Source: Pseudomonas triticifolii
GTDB lineage: Bacteria > Pseudomonadota > Gammaproteobacteria > Pseudomonadales > Pseudomonadaceae
Direction of reading: 5' to 3'
Assembly: GCF_014358015.1 (NCBI RefSeq)
Contig: NZ_JACONV010000004.1
Span: 186,001 to 250,000 of the forward strand
Length of the DNA: 64,000 nucleotides
In this document: piece after piece, positions 29,098 to 37,922 of the stretch
How the letters are laid out: each line of letters starts with the position of its first letter
Numbering within the stretch: position 1 is the first letter of the stretch
Position numbers and translations under genes: made by a program
Notes under the pieces: model-generated
Told to the model about the DNA's origin: nothing
The model's database searches: none
What the model saw: only the letters and a program-made list of their open reading frames with translations

Positions 29098-29722
29098 TGG
29101 CCGCACGCTCCAGCCAACGGCCGAGCAATGGCGACAGCGCACTCAAGGGTTGATAACCGTTGGTCAGCAGGGCCAGTTGGCCGTTGCGCTCGGCCAGCAA
29201 GGTCGGAAAACCCGCGATGCCCAGATCCTGTGACCAGGCAAAATCGGCTGCCGTGGCCGTCTGCTGGTCGACACTGTCGAATGCGTCGGCAAACTGCTGA
29301 CGCGAAAGCCCGGCCTGCTCGGCCAGTTCAGCCAGAATGGAAGGTCGCGTCACATCACGACCCTGAGCATAAAACGCCTGCTGAATCAGCTTGACCAGTT
29401 CCCAGGCTCGCTGCGGGTCCAGAGACCGTGCCGATGTCACTGCCAGGCAGGCGGGCGTGGTGTCATAAACGAAGCCTTCCGGCAAGGCGCCCTCACGCTG
29501 GAACGTCTGGCCGGTGGCCTCCTCGACCGCCTGCCAGTGCTCAAGAATGTAGCGTCGCTTGGAAGCTTCCAGCGGCGTGGACTCTGAACGCAACCCGCCC
29601 ATCACCAGATGCAGCGACACCCCCGCCACCTGAGCCTGTTGCACCAGCGCATCGGCAACCGGAGCAAAGCCCCAGCACCACGAACACATAGGGTCCATGA
29701 CATAGATCAGGCGGGCGGACAT
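29090..29722 (-). CDS. DsbA-family (FrnE-like) thiol oxidoreductase
   Basis: A 210-residue thioredoxin-fold protein with an inserted helical domain and a CSWC active site in YVMDPMCSWCWGFAP. There is no signal peptide, so it is cytoplasmic, like FrnE and 2-hydroxychromene-2-carboxylate isomerase relatives. The cis-proline region GIAGFPTLL is present. It starts 3 nt after the trhO stop and overlaps the ABC exporter gene, so the three genes form one operon. The substrate is unknown. Confidence 0.88.
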   Translation of the reverse strand: MSARLIYVMDPMCSWCWGFAPVADALVQQAQVAGVSLHLVMGGLRSESTPLEASKRRYILEHWQAVEEATGQTFQREGALPEGFVYDTTPACLAVTSARSLDPQRAWELVKLIQQAFYAQGRDVTRPSILAELAEQAGLSRQQFADAFDSVDQQTATAADFAWSQDLGIAGFPTLLAERNGQLALLTNGYQPLSALSPLLGRWLERAASA

Positions 29723-29725
29723 GGC

Positions 29726-30679
29726 TCAGGCCTCGGATGGCAAACGGTAGTTACGACCGATGGGGTGGGGCTGGTTACGCGCCTTGGCCAGTTCGATCTG
29801 CTTTTGCCGATCAATGGCACTGCGGCGGGTTTTCTCGCTCAACGAATCCCAGCAGTGCGGGCAACTCACACCCGGCGAGTAGTGCTCGCTGGCGCGGTCT
29901 TCGGCACTGATCGGTGTACGACAGGCATGGCACTGATCGTAATCGCCTTCGGTGAGGTCGTGGCGTACGGTGACACGATTGTCGAAGACAAAACAGTCCC
30001 CGCGCCACTGGCTTTGCTCCTGGGGCACTTCTTCGAGGTATTTGAGAATGCCACCTTTGAGGTGATACACCTCTTCAAAGCCCTCGCCCAGCATGTAGCT
30101 GGAAGCCTTTTCGCAACGAATGCCACCGGTGCAGAACATCGCGACCTTCTTGTGTACGGCCGGATCGAAGTGCTCTTTTATGTAATCGGGAAATTCGCGG
30201 AACGACGTGGTCTTTGGGTCGATCGCGCCTTCGAAAGTACCGATCGAGACCTCGTAGTCGTTGCGTGTGTCGATCAGCAGCACTTCGGGATCGGCGATCA
30301 GGTCGTTCCAATCCTTGGGCTCGACATACGTGCCGACGGCCTTGTTGGGATCGACGCCTTCAACGCCCAGGGTCACGATCTCTTTCTTGAGTTTGACCTT
30401 GGTGCGATAGAACGGCTGCTCGTCGCAATAGGATTCCTTGTGGTCGATATCGACCAGACGCGGGTCGCTGCGCAACCAGACCATAAGGCCATCGATGCCT
30501 TCGCGGCTGCCGGAAACCGTACCATTGATGCCTTCTTCGGCGATCAGCAAGGTGCCTTTGATGCCGTTGTCGACCATGGCCTGCAGCAGCGGCTCACGGA
30601 ACGCGACGTAATCGCTGAGGGTGACGAATTTGTATAGCGCAGCCACGACGATCGGCTGATTGATCGACTGTTGAGTCAT
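29726..30679 (-). CDS. trhO: tRNA uridine(34) hydroxylase TrhO (rhodanese family)
   Basis: A 317-residue YceA/TrhO protein that hydroxylates U34 of several tRNAs to ho5U using oxygen. The N-terminal acylphosphatase-like domain includes [12 protein letters not shown]. The rhodanese domain carries the catalytic loop [11 protein letters not shown]. The C-terminal zinc-binding region has CHAC and CPHC. The length and C-terminal extension match the gammaproteobacterial family. GGAG lies 7 nt before the ATG. It leads an operon with a DsbA-like gene and an ABC exporter. Confidence 0.95.
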   Translation of the reverse strand: MTQQSINQPIVVAALYKFVTLSDYVAFREPLLQAMVDNGIKGTLLIAEEGINGTVSGSREGIDGLMVWLRSDPRLVDIDHKESYCDEQPFYRTKVKLKKEIVTLGVEGVDPNKAVGTYVEPKDWNDLIADPEVLLIDTRNDYEVSIGTFEGAIDPKTTSFREFPDYIKEHFDPAVHKKVAMFCTGGIRCEKASSYMLGEGFEEVYHLKGGILKYLEEVPQEQSQWRGDCFVFDNRVTVRHDLTEGDYDQCHACRTPISAEDRASEHYSPGVSCPHCWDSLSEKTRRSAIDRQKQIELAKARNQPHPIGRNYRLPSEA

Positions 30680-30736
30680 GTATCTCTCCAGGTGGCGACC
30701 CTCGCAAAGGGCCTACCGGACATTGAATGCTGAACG

Positions 30737-30767
30737 AAAAAACGCACCGGCCAGGCGGCGCGGTGCG
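30737..30767 (-). terminator. Intrinsic terminator after bolA
   Basis: Read on the minus strand, CGCACCG (30767-30761) pairs with CGGTGCG (30749-30743), followed by six T residues. It would end the DUF2059-bolA transcript before trhO. Confidence 0.75.
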
Positions 30768-30768
30768 G

Positions 30769-30777
30769 ATTCTAGCA
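30769..30777 (-). promoter_or_regulatory. Extended -10 promoter candidate for the trhO operon
   Basis: On the minus strand the sequence TGCTAGAAT has an extended -10 (TGn) plus TAGAAT, five of six bases of the consensus. Initiation about 7 nt downstream would fall inside the first arm of the bolA terminator. The new transcript would then lack that arm and escape termination. Confidence 0.4.
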
Positions 30778-30807
30778 AAACCGGGGTTGTGCAGGTATGT
30801 CGGGGCG

Positions 30808-30821
30808 TTGATTTGAATCAA
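30808..30821. promoter_or_regulatory. Perfect Anr/FNR-type box
   Basis: TTGATTTGAATCAA equals the FNR/Anr/Dnr consensus TTGAT-N4-ATCAA in all ten defined positions. It lies upstream of trhO, in the intergenic space downstream of bolA. Confidence 0.65.
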
Positions 30822-30823
30822 TG

Positions 30824-30837
30824 CTGATTTGAATCAA
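30824..30837. promoter_or_regulatory. Second Anr/FNR-type box (one mismatch)
   Basis: CTGATTTGAATCAA matches TTGAT-N4-ATCAA except for the first base. The centre-to-centre distance from the first box is 16 bp, and the inner 13 bases are an exact direct repeat of it. Confidence 0.55.
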
Positions 30838-30865
30838 CCACCCGACAACCCAGGCACGCTAGCAG

Positions 30866-31159
30866 TCAATGACCGCCAGCGCACGTCGGCGAGGCTGGCG
30901 CTGAACCTGTCTTCGCCCACTCCTCTGGAGTATAGGTGTGCAGGGCCAGGGCGTGGAACTCGCCCATCAGGGCACCCAGCGTGGCGTACACCTTCTGGTG
31001 ACGCTTGACCGAGTTAAGGCCCTGAAACTGGTCACTGACCAGAATGGCCTTGTAGTGGGTCTGCTCACCGCGACTGTGCATGTGGCTCTCGTCGAGCACT
31101 TGCAAGTGGTGCGGCTGCAGCAGCGCCAGCGCCGACTCGATACGTGTCTGCATGGTCAT
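30866..31159 (-). CDS. BolA family protein
   Basis: A 97-residue BolA/IbaG-type protein with the beta-alpha KH-like fold. The conserved core is [10 protein letters not shown]...[29 protein letters not shown], including the invariant histidine (RHQKVY) that helps ligate a [2Fe-2S] cluster with a monothiol glutaredoxin. It probably works in iron-sulfur trafficking or stress morphology control. It follows the DUF2059 gene by 12 nt on the same strand. Confidence 0.92.
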   Translation of the reverse strand: MTMQTRIESALALLQPHHLQVLDESHMHSRGEQTHYKAILVSDQFQGLNSVKRHQKVYATLGALMGEFHALALHTYTPEEWAKTGSAPASPTCAGGH

Positions 31160-31171
31160 GAGGGGATTCGC

Positions 31172-31699
31172 TTAAGGCTTCTTGGCCGGGGCCGGAGCAG
31201 CTGCCTTGGCAGGTTCCAGTTCGGCGGTCATGTCGGCGAGCAGCTTGTTGACGACCGGCACGGCGCTTTCCAGCTTGCCTTGGGTCAACTGGGCCGATTG
31301 CTGGGCCAGTTCAGGCATCTTGGTCATCACTTTCTTGCCCAGTGGGGACTGATAGAACGCAACCAGATCCTTGAGCTCGCTTTCGGTGAAGTTGGCGGTG
31401 TAGAGCTTGACCATTTCAGGTTTCAGCTTGTTCCAGCCGATGGCCTGGTCCAGCGCGGTGTTGGCTTTGGCCTGATACGTTTCAAGCAGGGCCTTTTTCG
31501 AGGCTGGAGCCTTGGTTTCGGCGAAGCGCTGGGCAAACATCTGCTGTACTTGTGCATAGACCGGAGCGCCCAGGCGATCGGCGTTGGCAAGCTTCAGGAA
31601 CGTTTCGGCACTCGCATTGTGACTGGCGGTGTCGGCAAGGACCTGACCACTGGCGCAGACCAGAGCTACCGCTGTACAGATGGCACGAAGACGGGTCAT
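31172..31699 (-). CDS. DUF2059 secreted protein
   Basis: A 175-residue exported protein. The N-terminal signal peptide (about 1-22, ending ASGQVLA) is followed by an all-helical DUF2059 domain with [25 protein letters not shown] as its core. The C-terminal tail is rich in Ala, Pro and Lys. Function is unknown throughout the family. It precedes bolA by 12 nt, a common pairing in Pseudomonas. Confidence 0.88.
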   Translation of the reverse strand: MTRLRAICTAVALVCASGQVLADTASHNASAETFLKLANADRLGAPVYAQVQQMFAQRFAETKAPASKKALLETYQAKANTALDQAIGWNKLKPEMVKLYTANFTESELKDLVAFYQSPLGKKVMTKMPELAQQSAQLTQGKLESAVPVVNKLLADMTAELEPAKAAAPAPAKKP

Positions 31700-31867
31700 C
31701 GAGTTTCCTTATCTAGCAAACGAGGCTTTACCCCAGGGCCGACCATTCTGCGCTTATGTAGCCTTTTGGCTCAACCCCCGGTTCACCGAGCGGTTAAAAA
31801 GCGATGCTCGGGAACCCTGCCTCCATCTGGACACCTAACCTGCAATGCACTTAAAGGAGTAAGCACA

Positions 31868-33262
31868 GTGAGCCGCACAGAAACCGATAGCATTGGCCCG
31901 ATCGAAGTCCCTGAAGACGCTTACTGGGGCGCCCAGACCCAACGCTCACTGATCAACTTCGCCATCGGCGATCAGCGTATGCCGCTGCCGGTGTTGCACG
32001 CACTGACGCTGATCAAGAAAGCCGCTGCCCGCGTCAATAATCGCAACGGCGATCTGCCCGCCGATGTCGCCCGCCTGATCGAACAGGCCGCCGACGAAGT
32101 GCTGGACGGTCAGCACGACGCCCAGTTCCCGCTGGTGGTCTGGCAGACCGGCAGTGGCACGCAGAGCAACATGAACGTCAATGAAGTGATTGCCGGGCGC
32201 GCCAATGAACTGGCAGGCCAAGGCCGGGGCGGCAAATTGCCGGTACACCCTAACGATCACGTCAACCGCTCGCAAAGCTCCAATGACTGCTTCCCGACGG
32301 CCATGCACATCGCCACGGCGCAGGCGGTGAAAGAAAAGCTGTTGCCGGCGATTGCCGAGCTGTCCACAGGGCTCGCCGAGCAATCGGCGCGCCACATGAA
32401 GCTGGTCAAGACTGGCCGCACGCACATGATGGACGCCACGCCGATTACTTTCGGCCAGGAACTGTCGGGTTTTGTCGCTCAACTGGACTACGCGGAAAAA
32501 GCCATCCGCGCCACGCTGCCAGCGGTGTATGAGCTGGCTCAGGGCGGCACCGCCGTGGGCACCGGGCTGAATTCGCCCAAGGGCTTCGCCGAAGCCGTGG
32601 CTGCCGAGCTGGCTGCCTTGTCCGGGCTGCCCTTCGTCACCGCACCCAACAAATTCGCGGCGCTGGCCGGTCACGAGCCACTCACTGCGCTGTCCGGTGC
32701 GTTAAAGACGCTGGCTGTGGCGCTGATGAAAATCGCCAACGACCTGCGTCTGCTCGGTTCCGGACCTCGCGCGGGGCTGGCCGAAGTGCGCCTGCCCGCC
32801 AATGAGCCCGGCAGCTCGATCATGCCAGGCAAAGTCAACCCGACGCAGTGCGAGGCGCTGTCGATGCTGGCGTGTCAGGTGATGGGTAACGACGTGACCA
32901 TTGGCTTTGCTGCGAGCCAGGGCCATTTGCAGCTCAATGTTTATAAGCCGGTGATCATCCATAACATCCTGCAATCAATCCGCTTGCTGGCTGACGGCTG
33001 CAGTAACTTCAATGAGCACTGCATCGCCGGCATGGAAGCTGATGCGGAAAAAATGGCGGAACACCTGGAGCGCGGCCTGATGCTGGTGACCGCACTGAAC
33101 CCGCACATTGGCTACGACAAGTCGGCCCAGATTGCCAAGAAGGCCTACACCGAAGGCCTGACACTGCGTGAAGCTGCGCTCGCGCTGGGTTTCCTGACCG
33201 ATGAAGAGTTCGACGCCTGGGTACGCCCGGACAAGATGCTCGAGGCAGGCAGCAATGGCTGA
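31868..33262 (+). CDS. fumC: Class II fumarate hydratase
   Basis: A 464-residue iron-independent fumarase that interconverts fumarate and malate in the TCA cycle as a homotetramer. The superfamily signature [11 protein letters not shown] is intact, and the N-terminus [24 protein letters not shown] is typical. The GTG start was chosen because AAAGGAG is 8 nt upstream; the larger open frame beyond it is non-coding. FumC usually replaces iron-dependent fumarases under iron limitation or oxidative stress. It overlaps the next gene by 8 nt. Confidence 0.97.
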   Translation: MSRTETDSIGPIEVPEDAYWGAQTQRSLINFAIGDQRMPLPVLHALTLIKKAAARVNNRNGDLPADVARLIEQAADEVLDGQHDAQFPLVVWQTGSGTQSNMNVNEVIAGRANELAGQGRGGKLPVHPNDHVNRSQSSNDCFPTAMHIATAQAVKEKLLPAIAELSTGLAEQSARHMKLVKTGRTHMMDATPITFGQELSGFVAQLDYAEKAIRATLPAVYELAQGGTAVGTGLNSPKGFAEAVAAELAALSGLPFVTAPNKFAALAGHEPLTALSGALKTLAVALMKIANDLRLLGSGPRAGLAEVRLPANEPGSSIMPGKVNPTQCEALSMLACQVMGNDVTIGFAASQGHLQLNVYKPVIIHNILQSIRLLADGCSNFNEHCIAGMEADAEKMAEHLERGLMLVTALNPHIGYDKSAQIAKKAYTEGLTLREAALALGFLTDEEFDAWVRPDKMLEAGSNG

Positions 33263-33869
33263 CGCCAAAAGTGGCGCCACGCCGCTGGAAGGCAGCGGCA
33301 AACGCATCCTGATGGTCTATGGCACGCCCAAGACCGTCAGCTTGTGCCACGCCCTCGGCGAAGCCTACTCACAGGGCGCGCGCAACGAAGGCCATGTGGT
33401 AAGGGTCTTGAAGCTGGGGGAACTGGATTTCAATCCTATCCTGCACCATGGCTACGAACAAAGTCAGGCGCTCGAACCCGACCTGCTCGGTGCTCAGCGG
33501 CAGATTCACTGGGCCGAGCATCTGGTGTTCGTTTATCCGGTCTGGTGGGGTGGGCTGCCCGCACTGCTGACCGGTTTTTTCGACCGGGTCCTGATGCCCG
33601 GTTTCGCCTTCAAGGCTCACGGACGTCGACATCCCTCCAATGAACTGCTCAGAGGCCGCACGGCAGAGTTGCTGGTGACCATGGACACCCCGCCTCGCTA
33701 CTTCCACTGGATCTACGGTGCGCCGGCACATCGGCAGATGATTCGCACGATTCTCGCGTTCTGCGGGATCAAAACCCAGCGCCTGACGGAGTTCGCGCCG
33801 GTGCGCACCTCGACCGAGGAGCAGCGACAACAATGGCTTCATCAGGCGCTCGCTCTGGGCAAGCGCTGA
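33255..33869 (+). CDS. Flavodoxin-fold NAD(P)H oxidoreductase
   Basis: A 204-residue NQO/KefF/MdaB-like FMN or FAD quinone reductase. Flavin-binding features are [18 protein letters not shown] near the N-terminus and [22 protein letters not shown] in the centre. The catalytic-type His pattern near [11 protein letters not shown] supports obligate two-electron quinone reduction. It overlaps fumC by 8 nt and is probably translated with it. Confidence 0.85.
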   Translation: MADAKSGATPLEGSGKRILMVYGTPKTVSLCHALGEAYSQGARNEGHVVRVLKLGELDFNPILHHGYEQSQALEPDLLGAQRQIHWAEHLVFVYPVWWGGLPALLTGFFDRVLMPGFAFKAHGRRHPSNELLRGRTAELLVTMDTPPRYFHWIYGAPAHRQMIRTILAFCGIKTQRLTEFAPVRTSTEEQRQQWLHQALALGKR

Positions 33870-33875
33870 ATCGCT

Positions 33876-34835
33876 TCAAGCCTGCGCCAGCCTGGCCCTT
33901 CTCGCCCTGAGCCCCGCAACCAGTGACGGCCCCAGGGCCGTCAGTGCTGACCCCAGTACCACCAACAATGCACCGCCATAGCCCAGCGCATTGATCTCTT
34001 CGGCCTGCACGTAGGCTGGCCACAACCAGGCGGCAATTGCCACCGTGCCCAACGTGATCAAGGGCGTCAGCGCCAGTGTCGCACTCACACGAGACGCCTC
34101 CCAGTGCGCCAGCGCTTCGGCGAAAGCACCATACGCCACCAGCGTGTTCAGACAGCATGCGAGCAACAGCCAGCCTTGCAGCGGGCTCAGTTGCAAGGCC
34201 TTGGCAGGATGCGCCCACGGCGTGATCAAGAGCGCGCAGAACAGGTAGATCACCATCATGACCTGCAACGAATTCCACACCGTCAGCAATTGTTTCTGGC
34301 TTAACCCGTAGAAAGTCCAGACCACTGACGCCATCAGCACGATCAGCACACCCAGGGTGTAATCACCCAACGAGGTGAGCAACTCGACCAGCCGCTGATT
34401 GAAGAACAGCCCGAAACCGACCAGCAATATCGCAAGACCGATGCCCTGCCCGATACTGAAACGCTCCTTGAACAGAAAGATGCTGCTGATCAGCATCAGA
34501 ATCGGGCCGATCTGAATCAACAGCTGTGTCGTACCGGGGCTCAACATGCGCAGACCGACCAGGTACAGCATGTAATTACCCACCAACCCGAGCACAGCCA
34601 TTAGCACCAGAACCTTGCCCCGACGCCCCAGCAGCTTGAAGCTGGGCAGGCGCTTGACCGAGGCCAGCCAGATAAACAGCACGGAACCGGACACCAGCAA
34701 CCTGAACCAGGTCACCGTCACCGGGTCCATGGCCTGCAGCACCTGTTTGAGTTTGACGGGCAAAATGCCCCAGAGCAGCGCAGTCAACAACGCAAGACAA
34801 AGGCCATACACCCAGCGGCCAGAAGAGATGTGCAT
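33876..34835 (-). CDS. EamA/DMT family transporter
   Basis: A 319-residue inner-membrane protein with about ten hydrophobic helices arranged as two EamA repeats (about 12-150 and 160-300). Typical pieces are LLWGILPVKLKQVLQ and LTPLITLGTVAIAAWLWP. It is a RarD/YdcZ-like drug/metabolite transporter whose substrate cannot be inferred. It converges with the flavodoxin-fold gene, separated by only 6 nt. Confidence 0.85.
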   Translation of the reverse strand: MHISSGRWVYGLCLALLTALLWGILPVKLKQVLQAMDPVTVTWFRLLVSGSVLFIWLASVKRLPSFKLLGRRGKVLVLMAVLGLVGNYMLYLVGLRMLSPGTTQLLIQIGPILMLISSIFLFKERFSIGQGIGLAILLVGFGLFFNQRLVELLTSLGDYTLGVLIVLMASVVWTFYGLSQKQLLTVWNSLQVMMVIYLFCALLITPWAHPAKALQLSPLQGWLLLACCLNTLVAYGAFAEALAHWEASRVSATLALTPLITLGTVAIAAWLWPAYVQAEEINALGYGGALLVVLGSALTALGPSLVAGLRARRARLAQA

Positions 34836-34931
34836 CAGAGGTTCCGAAAAAGTCAGGACGAGCCCTTCATTCTAGGCGCTGATCCGCAAAGCGACAGTTA
34901 CAGATGCACAGCGTTATGGCCACGAAGTGTT

Positions 34932-35537
34932 TTAATCATGTTCACGCGAGCCATGGTTGCGCCGATAGGTCTCGCTGCCCATGGCCTGAATCTGACCCTC
35001 TATCAACGCATCGAATGGTTTGAGCAGCGCCTCGAAAGTCGCAGGTGCTTCCAGCGTCTGCAAGGCATGGACGATCGCCTCAAGCGTCGACAACGCATCC
35101 GGTCCTGGCGCTTTACGCAAGCGATAACGCGAAGCCGGAACATCGCCAAGCGTTACCCTCGGTAAAGCAGCCAGCAGCGGGTTCAGGTGCAGTAACTTGC
35201 GCGCCTTGCGCCACGTGCCATCGGGCACCACCAACAGGATGGGTGGCGCGTCGGCAGGCTGACACTCCAATGGTTGAGCCCCTTCGCCCGGAAACAGCAG
35301 ACGGGCCTGATAACCGGGCGGCCTGAGCAAAGCCTCCAGGTCATCGAATACTTCCCCGACCTTCATTTGCGCATGGGTCAGCCCGAGCGCCGCAAGGCGT
35401 GCGGTGTTCAGTGCATGTCCCGCCTCGCTCGTGTGCTGCAATATCAGCACACGGGTTCGACTGTCCAGCTGCGGAATCAAGGCGCACAGGCAATGAGCGT
35501 CAGGGCGCAGGCAACGTTCACATCGGGCGCGGGGCAT
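34932..35537 (-). CDS. tapT: tRNA-uridine aminocarboxypropyltransferase (DTW domain)
   Basis: A 201-residue DTW-domain protein that transfers the 3-amino-3-carboxypropyl group from SAM to tRNA uridine 47 (acp3U). A cysteine-rich zinc region CERCLRPDAHCLC opens the protein, and the DTW-type motif appears as VPDGTWRKARKLL. QHTSEAGHALNTARLA is the conserved SAM-side segment. Size and motifs match TapT/YfiP. Confidence 0.88.
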   Translation of the reverse strand: MPRARCERCLRPDAHCLCALIPQLDSRTRVLILQHTSEAGHALNTARLAALGLTHAQMKVGEVFDDLEALLRPPGYQARLLFPGEGAQPLECQPADAPPILLVVPDGTWRKARKLLHLNPLLAALPRVTLGDVPASRYRLRKAPGPDALSTLEAIVHALQTLEAPATFEALLKPFDALIEGQIQAMGSETYRRNHGSREHD

Positions 35538-35745
35538 CTGTTTTCACTACTCTTTCTGAAGGCGCTGGCACGACATCGGATGGCAATGCCTGCCGCCTGT
35601 CGCGTAACGCGGCAGTTTAAACAACTCGGCCTCGTTGCGCCGACGCAATTGGCGGCCGCACTTTGGATTTCAGCTAGCCTCAATGCACAGGGCTGGTGAC
35701 ATGAAGTCCCCCTGCTGGATCACACGATCAACATCAGGGGCTCTC

Positions 35746-36060
35746 ATGAATCGCGAGGGGATCAAACAAAGGGTGCTGGATGCGCTAGGCATCATTCTGG
35801 TGGACAAGGCCGAAATCCGCGATGAAGCCACGTTCAGGGACCTGGTGCTGGACGACGCAGATGTGGATGAGCTGTTCAGCCAGTTGGGGCACGAATTCAA
35901 TTTCGAGTTTCCCGAGTTCATTCGCCAACGCGCGCTCAACCGACCTCAGCATGTATCGCTGCCGATGGTGGTGGACCTGATTGTGTTGATGCACCAGGAA
36001 TCGTTACAAGAAAAGGAGGAGCGGGAAACCAGGCACCGTCGCGCCCGTCGGCGACAGTGA
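35746..36060 (+). CDS. Acyl-carrier-protein-like protein lacking the attachment serine
   Basis: A 104-residue protein with the helix pattern of an acyl carrier protein: MNREGIKQRVLDALG as helix I, DLVLDDADVDELFSQLGHEFNFEFPE as loop plus helix II, then VDLIVLM as helix IV. The position that holds the phosphopantetheinylated serine in normal carriers (LDSLD) reads LDDAD. The C-terminus is very basic and charged (EKEERETRHRRARRR). AGGGG precedes the ATG by 7 nt. It stands alone on its strand. Whether it is a degenerate carrier or a non-acylated signalling form is unknown. Confidence 0.7.
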   Translation: MNREGIKQRVLDALGIILVDKAEIRDEATFRDLVLDDADVDELFSQLGHEFNFEFPEFIRQRALNRPQHVSLPMVVDLIVLMHQESLQEKEERETRHRRARRRQ

Positions 36061-36146
36061 CAGAACACCCTTATGTCGGGACGCTGGTGCGCCCCGATGC
36101 CATGGCGTTTTTGCACTGCCCTTGCGACAGCGCATGCGGGTCGGGC

Positions 36147-36269
36147 TTAGCGGCGCGGACGACGACGTGGGTCTTCAGTACGAACCGGTATTGGCTGTAG
36201 CTTCGGACGCTCGATCAGACCCAGCGCAACACCCAGATCATGGAGCCATTCTTGCAGTTTGCTGTTCAT
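36147..36269 (-). CDS. 40-residue conserved small protein with arginine-rich tail
   Basis: A short gene with a clear AAGGGGGC ribosome site upstream of its ATG. The protein starts MNSKLQEWLHDLGVALGLIE, an amphipathic helix, and ends with TEDPRRRPRR. I believe similar orphan peptides occur at unlinked sites in other pseudomonads, but the function is unknown. It lies between the ACP-like gene and rmuC. Confidence 0.65.
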   Translation of the reverse strand: MNSKLQEWLHDLGVALGLIERPKLQPIPVRTEDPRRRPRR

Positions 36270-36443
36270 AAAGCCCCCTTAAGGGAAAACACGGCAACCA
36301 ACCTGTGCTGATCACTCAATAGAGATCATAGAAGCTTGTCATTGGTTCGCCGAGCATTACGGAAAACAATTTTCCCGATATGGGCAATGTGACATCTGCG
36401 GAGATTTCCATCTAGTCTTTGCGACGGACGGCCACTTGCCCAC

Positions 36444-37922
36444 TCATTCCGGCAACCGCACCAATCCTTCCTCATCGGTCATCGCGCGCTCCAGCAGATC
36501 CGGCGGCAGGCTCTTGCTGGCACGGGCGCCCAGCAGCTTGAGCTGTTCACTGCGACTGACCAGATTGCCACGCCCGTCAGTCAGCTTGTTGCGCGCCGCC
36601 GAATAGGCTTTATCCAGTTGCTGAAGGCGGCTGCCTACTTCGTCCAGATCCTGGATGAACAGTACGAACTTGTCGTACAGCCAGCCGGCGCGCTCGGCGA
36701 TTTCCCGCGCGTTCTGACTCTGGCGCTCCTGCTTCCATAGACTGTCGATCACGCGCAAGGTCGCCAGAAGCGTCGTAGGGCTGACGATCACGATGTTTCG
36801 GTCGAAGGCTTCCTGAAAGAGGTTCGGTTCGGCCTGAAGCGCCGCGGAAAAAGCGGCCTCGATAGGCACGAAAAGCAGCACGAAATCCAGGCTGTGCAGC
36901 CCTTCAAGCCGCTTGTAATCCTTGCCCGAAAGCCCTTTGACGTGGTTCCGCAGCGACAGGACATGCTGTTTCAGCGCCGCCTGACCGATCACGTCATCAT
37001 CCGCCGAGACATACTGCTGATAAGCCGTGAGACTGACCTTGGCGTCGACCACGACCTGTTTATCGCCCGGCAGCATAATCAGCACGTCTGGCTGAAAGCG
37101 CTCCCCGTCGGGTCCCTTGAGGCTGACCTGGGTCTGGTATTCACGGCCCTTTTCCAGCCCTGCGTGCTCCAGCACCCGCTCCAGAATCAACTCGCCCCAG
37201 TTGCCTTGAGTCTTCTGGCCCTTGAGCGCCCGCGTCAGGTTGGTGGCCTCGTCGCTCAGACGCAGATTGAGCTGCTGCAGGCGCTCCAGCTCCTTGGCCA
37301 GGGAGAAACGCTCGCGGGCCTCGTTCTGGTAGCTTTCTTCGACGCGCTTCTCGAACGACTGGATCCGGTCCTTCAAGGGCGTGAGTAATTGCCCCAACTG
37401 CTGTTGACTGGTCTCGGCAAAGCGCTGTTCACGCTCATCGAAAATCTTGCCGGCCAGCTCCGCGAACTGGGCGCGCAACTCATCTCGCGAGCCCTGAAGA
37501 TCGTTCAAACGCTGCTGGTGACTGTCCTGTTGCTCGCGCAACTCCGCACCAAGGGCCGCGCATTGCGCGTCGAGACGGCGCAACTCGCTCTCTTTCGCCG
37601 CGCGCTCCTGAACCCAGCCCTGAGCGGCGTCGCGAGCGTTATCACATTCCTGACGCAACAACTCGACCTCTCGGCGCAAGGCCGCCAGATCCGCCTGCTT
37701 GGCAGCATTGGCCTGACCAAGGTCACTGATCTCGTCGCGGGCGGCGTCCAGTTGGGCATTGAGACCGTCCTGGGCCATTTGCGCCATGCTCAGACGCTCA
37801 TCCAGAAGCGCTGTCTCGGCATCACGGCGCGTCAGTTGACCGTGCAGATGCCAGACCCAGGCCAGCAGCGGCAACCCTGCAGCACCGAGCCCTATCAACA
37901 GGCTGTTCAAGTCAAATGCCAT
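36444..37922 (-). CDS. rmuC: DNA recombination protein RmuC
   Basis: A 492-residue protein with an N-terminal membrane anchor (about 5-24), a long coiled coil (about 28-215) and the conserved RmuC nuclease-like domain (about 225-430) with NWGELILERVLEHAGLEKG, QPDVLIMLPGDKQVVVDAKVSL and SLWKQERQSQNAREIAERAG. RmuC limits inversion between short inverted repeats. It is read alone, with a 680-bp gap upstream. Confidence 0.93.
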   Translation of the reverse strand: MAFDLNSLLIGLGAAGLPLLAWVWHLHGQLTRRDAETALLDERLSMAQMAQDGLNAQLDAARDEISDLGQANAAKQADLAALRREVELLRQECDNARDAAQGWVQERAAKESELRRLDAQCAALGAELREQQDSHQQRLNDLQGSRDELRAQFAELAGKIFDEREQRFAETSQQQLGQLLTPLKDRIQSFEKRVEESYQNEARERFSLAKELERLQQLNLRLSDEATNLTRALKGQKTQGNWGELILERVLEHAGLEKGREYQTQVSLKGPDGERFQPDVLIMLPGDKQVVVDAKVSLTAYQQYVSADDDVIGQAALKQHVLSLRNHVKGLSGKDYKRLEGLHSLDFVLLFVPIEAAFSAALQAEPNLFQEAFDRNIVIVSPTTLLATLRVIDSLWKQERQSQNAREIAERAGWLYDKFVLFIQDLDEVGSRLQQLDKAYSAARNKLTDGRGNLVSRSEQLKLLGARASKSLPPDLLERAMTDEEGLVRLPE

